The position numbers and the translations under genes are program-made. Below, in pieces: positions 53,401 through 59,400 of a stretch of DNA of 64,000 nucleotides. Every line of letters starts with the position of its first letter. The first letter of the stretch is position 1. The notes beneath the pieces were generated by a model. It made no database searches and had not been told where the DNA came from. It saw nothing but the letters and a program-made list of their open reading frames with translations. This stretch comes from Rhynchopus euleeides (Eukaryota; Euglenozoa; Diplonemea; Diplonemida; Diplonemidae), in assembly GCA_963210315.1 (NCBI GenBank), contig OY723244.1:1302001-1366000 (forward strand), given 5' to 3'.

Positions 53401-56400
53401 ATGGTGTCCGGGACCCAGGCGGCAGTGTCTGACCCCGGGGAAGTGCTGAAAATGGTGTGCGGGACCCGGGCGGCAGTGTCTGACCCCAGGGAAGTGCTGA
53501 AATGGGTGTCCGGGACCCAGGCGGCAGTGTCTGACCCCGGGGAAGTGCTGAAATGGGTGTCCGGGACCCAGGCGGCAGTGTCTGACCCCAGGGAAGTGCT
53601 GAAAATGGTGTCCGGGACCCGGGCGGCAGTGTCCGACCCCAGGGAAGTGCTGAAAATGGTGTCCGGGACCCAGGCGGCAGTGTCTGACCCCAGGGAAGTG
53701 CTGAAAATGGTGTCCGGGACCCAGGCGGCAGTGTCTGACCCCGGGGAAGTGCTGAAAATGGTGTCCGGGAACCGGGCGGCGGTGTCTGACCCCAGGGAAG
53801 TGCTGAAATGGGTGTCCGGGACCCAGGCGGCAGTGTCTGACCCCAGGGAAGTGCTGAAAATGGTGTCCGGGACCCAGTCGGCAGTGTCTGACCCCGGGGA
53901 AGTACTGAAAATGGTGTCCGGGACCCGGGCGGCAGTGTCCGACCCCAGGGAAGTGCTGAAAATGGTGTCCGGGACCCGGGCGGCAGTGTCCGACCCCAGG
54001 GAAGTGTTGAAAATGGTGTCCGGGACCCAGGCGGCAGTGTCTGACCCCAGGGAAGTGCTGAAAATGGTGTCCGGGACCCAGGCGGCAGTGTCTGACCCCG
54101 GGGAAGTGCTGAAAATGGTGTCCGGGACCCGGGCGGCAGTGTCCGACCCCAGGGAAGTGTTGAAAATGGTGTCCGGGACCCAGGCGGCAGTGTCTGACCC
54201 CGGGGAAGTGCTGAAAATGGTGTCCGGGACCCGGGCGGCAGTGTCCGACCCCAGGGAAGTGCTGAAATGGGTGTCCGGGACCCAGGCGGCAGTGTCTGAC
54301 CCCGGGGAAGTGCTGAAAATGGTGTCCGGGACCCGGGCGGCAGTGTCCGACCCCAGGGAAGTGCTGAAATGGGTGTCCGGGACCCAGGCGGCAGTGTCTG
54401 ACCCCAGGGAAGTGCTGAAAATGGTGTCCGGGACCCGGGCGGCAGTGTCCGACCCCAGGGAAGTGCTGAAATGGGTGTCCGGGACCCAGGCGGCAGTGTC
54501 TGACCCCAGGGAAGTGCTGAAAATGGTGTCCGGGACCCGGGCGGCAGTGTCCGACCCCAGGGAAGTGCTGAAAATGGTGTCCGGGACCCAGGCGGCAGTG
54601 TCTGACCCCGGGGAAGTGCTGAAAATGGTGTCCGGGACCCGGGCGGCAGTGTCCGACCCCAGGGAAGTGCTGAAAATGGTGTCCGGGACCCAGGCGGCAG
54701 TGTCTGACCCCGGGGAAGTGCTGAAAATGGTGTCCGGGACCCGGGCGGCAGTGTCCGACCCCAGGGAAGTGCTGAAAATGGTGTCCGGGACCCAGGCGGC
54801 AGTGTCTGACCCCGGGAAAGTGCTGAAAATGGTGTCCGGGACCCGGGCGGCAGTGTCCGACCCCAGGGAAGTGCTGAAATGGGTGTCCGGGACCCAGGCG
54901 GCAGTGTCTGACCCCAGGGAAGTGCTGAAAATGGTGTCCGGGACCCGGGCGGCAGTGTCCGACCCCAGGGAAGTGCTGAAAATGGTGTCCGGGACCCAGG
55001 CGGCAGTGTCTGACCCCGGGGAAGTGCTGACAATGGTGTCCGGGACCCGGGCGGCAGTGTCCGACCCCAGGGAAGTGCTGAAAATGGTGTCCGGGACCCG
55101 GGCGGCAGTGTCCGACCCCAGGGAAGTGCTGAAAATGGTGTCCGGGACCCGGGCGGCAGTGTCCGACCCCAGGGAAGTGCTGAAATGGGTGTCCGGGACC
55201 CAGGCGGCAGTGTCTGACCCCGGGGAAGTGCTGAAAATGGTGTCCGGGACCCAGGCGGCAGTGTCTGACCCCAGGGAAGTGCTGAAAATGGTGTCCGGGA
55301 CCCGGGCGGCAGTGTCCGACCCCAGGGAAGTGCTGAAATGGGTGTCCGGGACCCAGGCGGCAGTGTCTGACCCCGGGGAAGTGCTGAAAATGGTGTCCGG
55401 GACCCAGGCGGCAGTGTCTGACCCCGGGAAAGTGCTGAAAATGGTGTCCGGGACCCGGGCGGCAGTGTCCGACCCCAGGGAAGTGCTGAAAATGGTGTCC
55501 GGGACCCAGGCGGCAGTGTCTGACCCCGGGGAAGTGCTGAAAATGGTGTCCGGGACCCGGGCGGCAGTGTCCGACCCCAGGGAAGTGTTGAAAATGGTGT
55601 CCGGGACCCAGGTGGCAGTGTCTGACCCCAGGGAAGTGCTGAAAATGGTGTCCGGGACCCAGGCGGCAGTGTCTGACCCCGGGGAAGTGCTGAAAATGGT
55701 GTCCGGGACCCGGGCGGCAGTGTCTGACCCCAGGGAAGTGCTGAAATGGGTGTCCGGGACCCAGGCGGCAGTGTCTGACCCCGGGGAAGTGCTGAAAATG
55801 GTGTCCGGGACCCAGTCGGCAGTGTCTGACCCCGGGGAAGTGCTGAAAATGGTGTCCGGGACCCGGGCGGCAGTGTCCGACCCCAGGGAAGTGCTGAAAT
55901 GGGTGTCCGGGACCCAGGCGGCAGTGTCTGACCCCAGGGAAGTGCTGAAAATGGTGTCCGGGACCCGGGCGGCAGTGTCCGACCCCAGGGAAGTGCTGAA
56001 ATGGGTGTCCGGGACCCAGGCGGCAGTGTCTGACCCCGGGGAAGTGCTGAAAATGGTGTCCGGGACCCGGGCGGCAGTGTCTGACCCCAGGGAAGTGCTG
56101 AAATGGGTGTCCGGGACCCAGGCGGCAGTGTCTGACCCCGGGGAAGTGCTGAAAATGGTGTCCGGGACCCGGGCGGCAGTGTCTGACCCCAGGGAAGTGC
56201 TGAAAATGGTGTCCGGGACCCAGTCGGCAGTGTCTGACCCCGGGGAAGTGCTGAAAATGGTGTCCGGGACCCGGGCGGCAGTGTCCGACCCCAGGGAAGT
56301 GCTGAAATGGGTGTCCGGGACCCAGGCGGCAGTGTCTGACCCCAGGGAAGTGCTGAAAATGGTGTCCGGGACCCGGGCGGCAGTGTCCGACCCCAGGGAA

Positions 56401-59400
56401 GTGCTGAAATGGGTGTCCGGGACCCAGGCGGCAGTGTCTGACCCCAGGGAAGTGCTGAAAATGGTGTCCGGGACCCGGGCGGCAGTGTCCGACCCCAGGG
56501 AAGTGCTGAAAATGGTGTCCGGGACCCAGGCGGCAGTGTCTGACCCCGGGGAAGTGCTGAAAATGGTGTCCGGGACCCGGGCGGCAGTGTCCGACCCCAG
56601 GGAAGTGCTGAAAATGGTGTCCGGGACCCAGGCGGCAGTGTCTGACCCCGGGGAAGTGCTGAAAATGGTGTCCGGGACCCGGGCGGCAGTGTCCGACCCC
56701 AGGGAAGTGCTGAAAATGGTGTCCGGGACCCAGGCGGCAGTGTCTGACCCCGGGAAAGTGCTGAAAATGGTGTCCGGGACCCGGGCGGCAGTGTCCGACC
56801 CCAGGGAAGTGCTGAAATGGGTGTCCGGGACCCAGGCGGCAGTGTCTGACCCCAGGGAAGTGCTGAAAATGGTGTCCGGGACCCAGGCGGCAGTGTCTGA
56901 CCCCGGGGAAGTGCTGAAAATGGTGTCCGGGACCCGGGCGGCAGTGTCCGACCCCAGGGAAGTGTTGAAAATGGTGTCCGGGACCCAGGTGGCAGTGTCT
57001 GACCCCAGGGAAGTGCTGAAAATGGTGTCCGGGACCCAGGCGGCAGTGTCTGACCCCGGGGAAGTGCTTAAAATGGTGTCCGGGACCCGGGCGGCAGTGT
57101 CTGACCCCAGGGAAGTGCTGAAATGGGTGTCCGGGACCCAGGCGGCAGTGTCTGACCCCGGGGAAGTGCTGAAATGGGTGTCCGGGACCCAGGCGGCAGT
57201 GTCTGACCCCAGGGAAGTGCTGAAAATGGTGTCCGGGACCCGGGCGGCAGTGTCCGACCCCAGGGAAGTGCTGAAAATGGTGTCCGGGACCCAGGCGGCA
57301 GTGTCTGACCCCAGGGAAGTGCTGAAAATGGTGTCCGGGACCCAGGCGGCAGTGTCTGACCCCGGGGAAGTGCTGAAAATGGTGTCCGGGAACCGGGCGG
57401 CAGTGTCTGACCCCAGGGAAGTGCTGAAATGGGTGTCCGGGACCCAGGCGGCAGTGTCTGACCCCAGGGAAGTGCTGAAAATGGTGTCCGGGACCCAGTC
57501 GGCAGTGTCTGACCCCGGGGAAGTACTGAAAATGGTGTCCGGGACCCGGGCGGCAGTGTCCGACCCCAGGGAAGTGCTGAAATGGGTGTCCGGGACCCAG
57601 GCGGCAGTGTCTGACCCCGGGGAAGTGCTGAAAATGGTGTCCGGGCCCCGGGCGGCAGTGTCTGACCCCAGGGAAGTGCTGAAAATGGTGTCCGGGACCC
57701 AGTCGGCAGTGTCTGACCCCGGGGAAGTGCTGAAAATGGTGTCCGGGACCCGGGCGGCAGTGTCCGACCCCAGGGAAGTGCTGAAATGGGTGTCCGGGAC
57801 CCAGGCGGCAGTGTCTGACCCCAGGGAAGTGCTGAAAATGGTGTCCGGGACCCGGGCGGCAGTGTCCGACCCCAGGGAAGTGCTGAAATGGGTGTCCGGG
57901 ACCCAGGCGGCAGTGTCTGACCCCAGGGAAGTGCTGAAAATGGTGTCCGGGACCCGGGCGGCAGTGTCCGACCCCAGGGAAGTGCTGAATATGGTGTCCG
58001 GGACCCAGGCGGCAGTGTCTGACCCCGGGGAAGTGCTGAAAATGGTGTCCGGGACCCAGGCGGCAGTGTCTGACCCCGGGGAAGTGCTGAAAATGGTGTC
58101 CGGGAACCGGGCGGCAGTGTCTGACCCCAGGGAAGTCCTGAAATGGGTGTCCGGGACCCAGGCGGCAGTGTCTGACCCCAGGGAAGTGCTGAAAATGGTG
58201 TCCGGGACCCAGTCGGCAGTGTCTGACCCCGGGGAAGTACTGAAAATGGTGTCCGGGACCCGGGCGGCAGTGTCCGACCCCAGGGAAGTGCTGAAATGGG
58301 TGTCCGGGACCCAGGCGGCAGTGTCTGACCCCGGGGAAGTGCTGAAAATGGTGTCCGGGACCCGGGCGGCAGTGTCTGACCCCAGGGAAGTGCTGAAAAT
58401 GGTGTCCGGGACCCAGTCGGCAGTGTCTGACCCCGGGGAAGTGCTGAAAATGGTGTCCGGGACCCGGGCGGCAGTGTCCGACCCCAGGGAAGTGCTGAAA
58501 TGGGTGTCCGGGACCCAGGCGGCAGTGTCTGACCCCAGGGAAGTGCTGAAAATGGTGTCCGGGACCCGGGCGGCAGTGTCCGACCCCAGGGAAGTGCTGA
58601 AATGGGTGTCCGGGACCCAGGCGGCAGTGTCTGACCCCAGGGAAGTGCTGAAAATGGTGTCCGGGACCCGGGCGGCAGTGTCCGACCCCAGGGAAGTGCT
58701 GAAATGGGTGTCCGGGACCCAGGCGGCAGTGTCTGACCCCAGGGAAGTGCTGAAAATGGTGTCCGGGACCCAGGCGGCAGTGTCTGACCCCGGGGAAGTG
58801 CTGAAAATGGTGTCCGGGACCCGGGCGGCAGTGTCTGACCCCAGGGAAGTGCTGAAATGGGTGTCCGGGACCCGGGTGGCAGTGTCCGACCCCAGGGAAG
58901 TGCTGAAAATGGTGTCCGGGACCCAGGCGGCAGTGTCTGACCCCGGGGAAGTGCCGAAAATGGTGTCCGGGACCCGGGCGGCAGTGTCCGACCGCAGGGA
59001 AGTGCTGATAATGGTGTCCGGGACCCAGGCGGCAGTGTCTGACCCCAGGGAAGTGCTGAAAATGGTGTCCGGGACCCGGGCGGCAGTGTCTGACCCCAGG
59101 GAAGTGCTGAAAATGGTGTCCGGGACCCGGGCGGCAGTGTCTGACCCCGGGGAAGTGCTGAAAATGGTGTCCGGGACCCGGGCGGCAGCGTCTGACCCCG
59201 GGGAAGTGCTGAAATGGGTATCCGGGAGTCACGCGGCTATGTCTGACCCCACGAGAGTGCTGAAATGGGTATCCGGGAGTCACGCGGCTATGTCCGACCG
59301 CATGAGAGTGCTGAAATGGGTATCCGGGAGTCACGCAGCTATGTCTGACCCCATGAGAGTGCTGAAATGGGTATCCGGGAGTCACGCGGCTATGTCCGAC

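Larger units (their letters stand above)
17404..59223. repeat. 51-bp satellite array, 820 units in perfect register
   Basis: In the sense frame the unit reads VSGTQAAVSDPREVLKM (17 codons); about 63% GC with more G than C on this strand. The first GGG of the array is at 17404 and the GGG that opens the diverged subfamily is at 59224, a distance of 41,820 bp = 820 x 51 exactly. The unit has a few recurrent variable sites: CAG/CGG, TCT/TCC before GAC, AGG/GGG after CCC, AAAATGG/AAATGGG, and GTG/GTA/GTC with CTG/TTG. Rarer marks are useful as tags: GACGGGCTG, GACGCCGGG, GGGAAACGG, GGGAACCCGG and GTGCGGG. No N and no net frameshift occurs. The left edge is abrupt. Confidence 0.97.
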
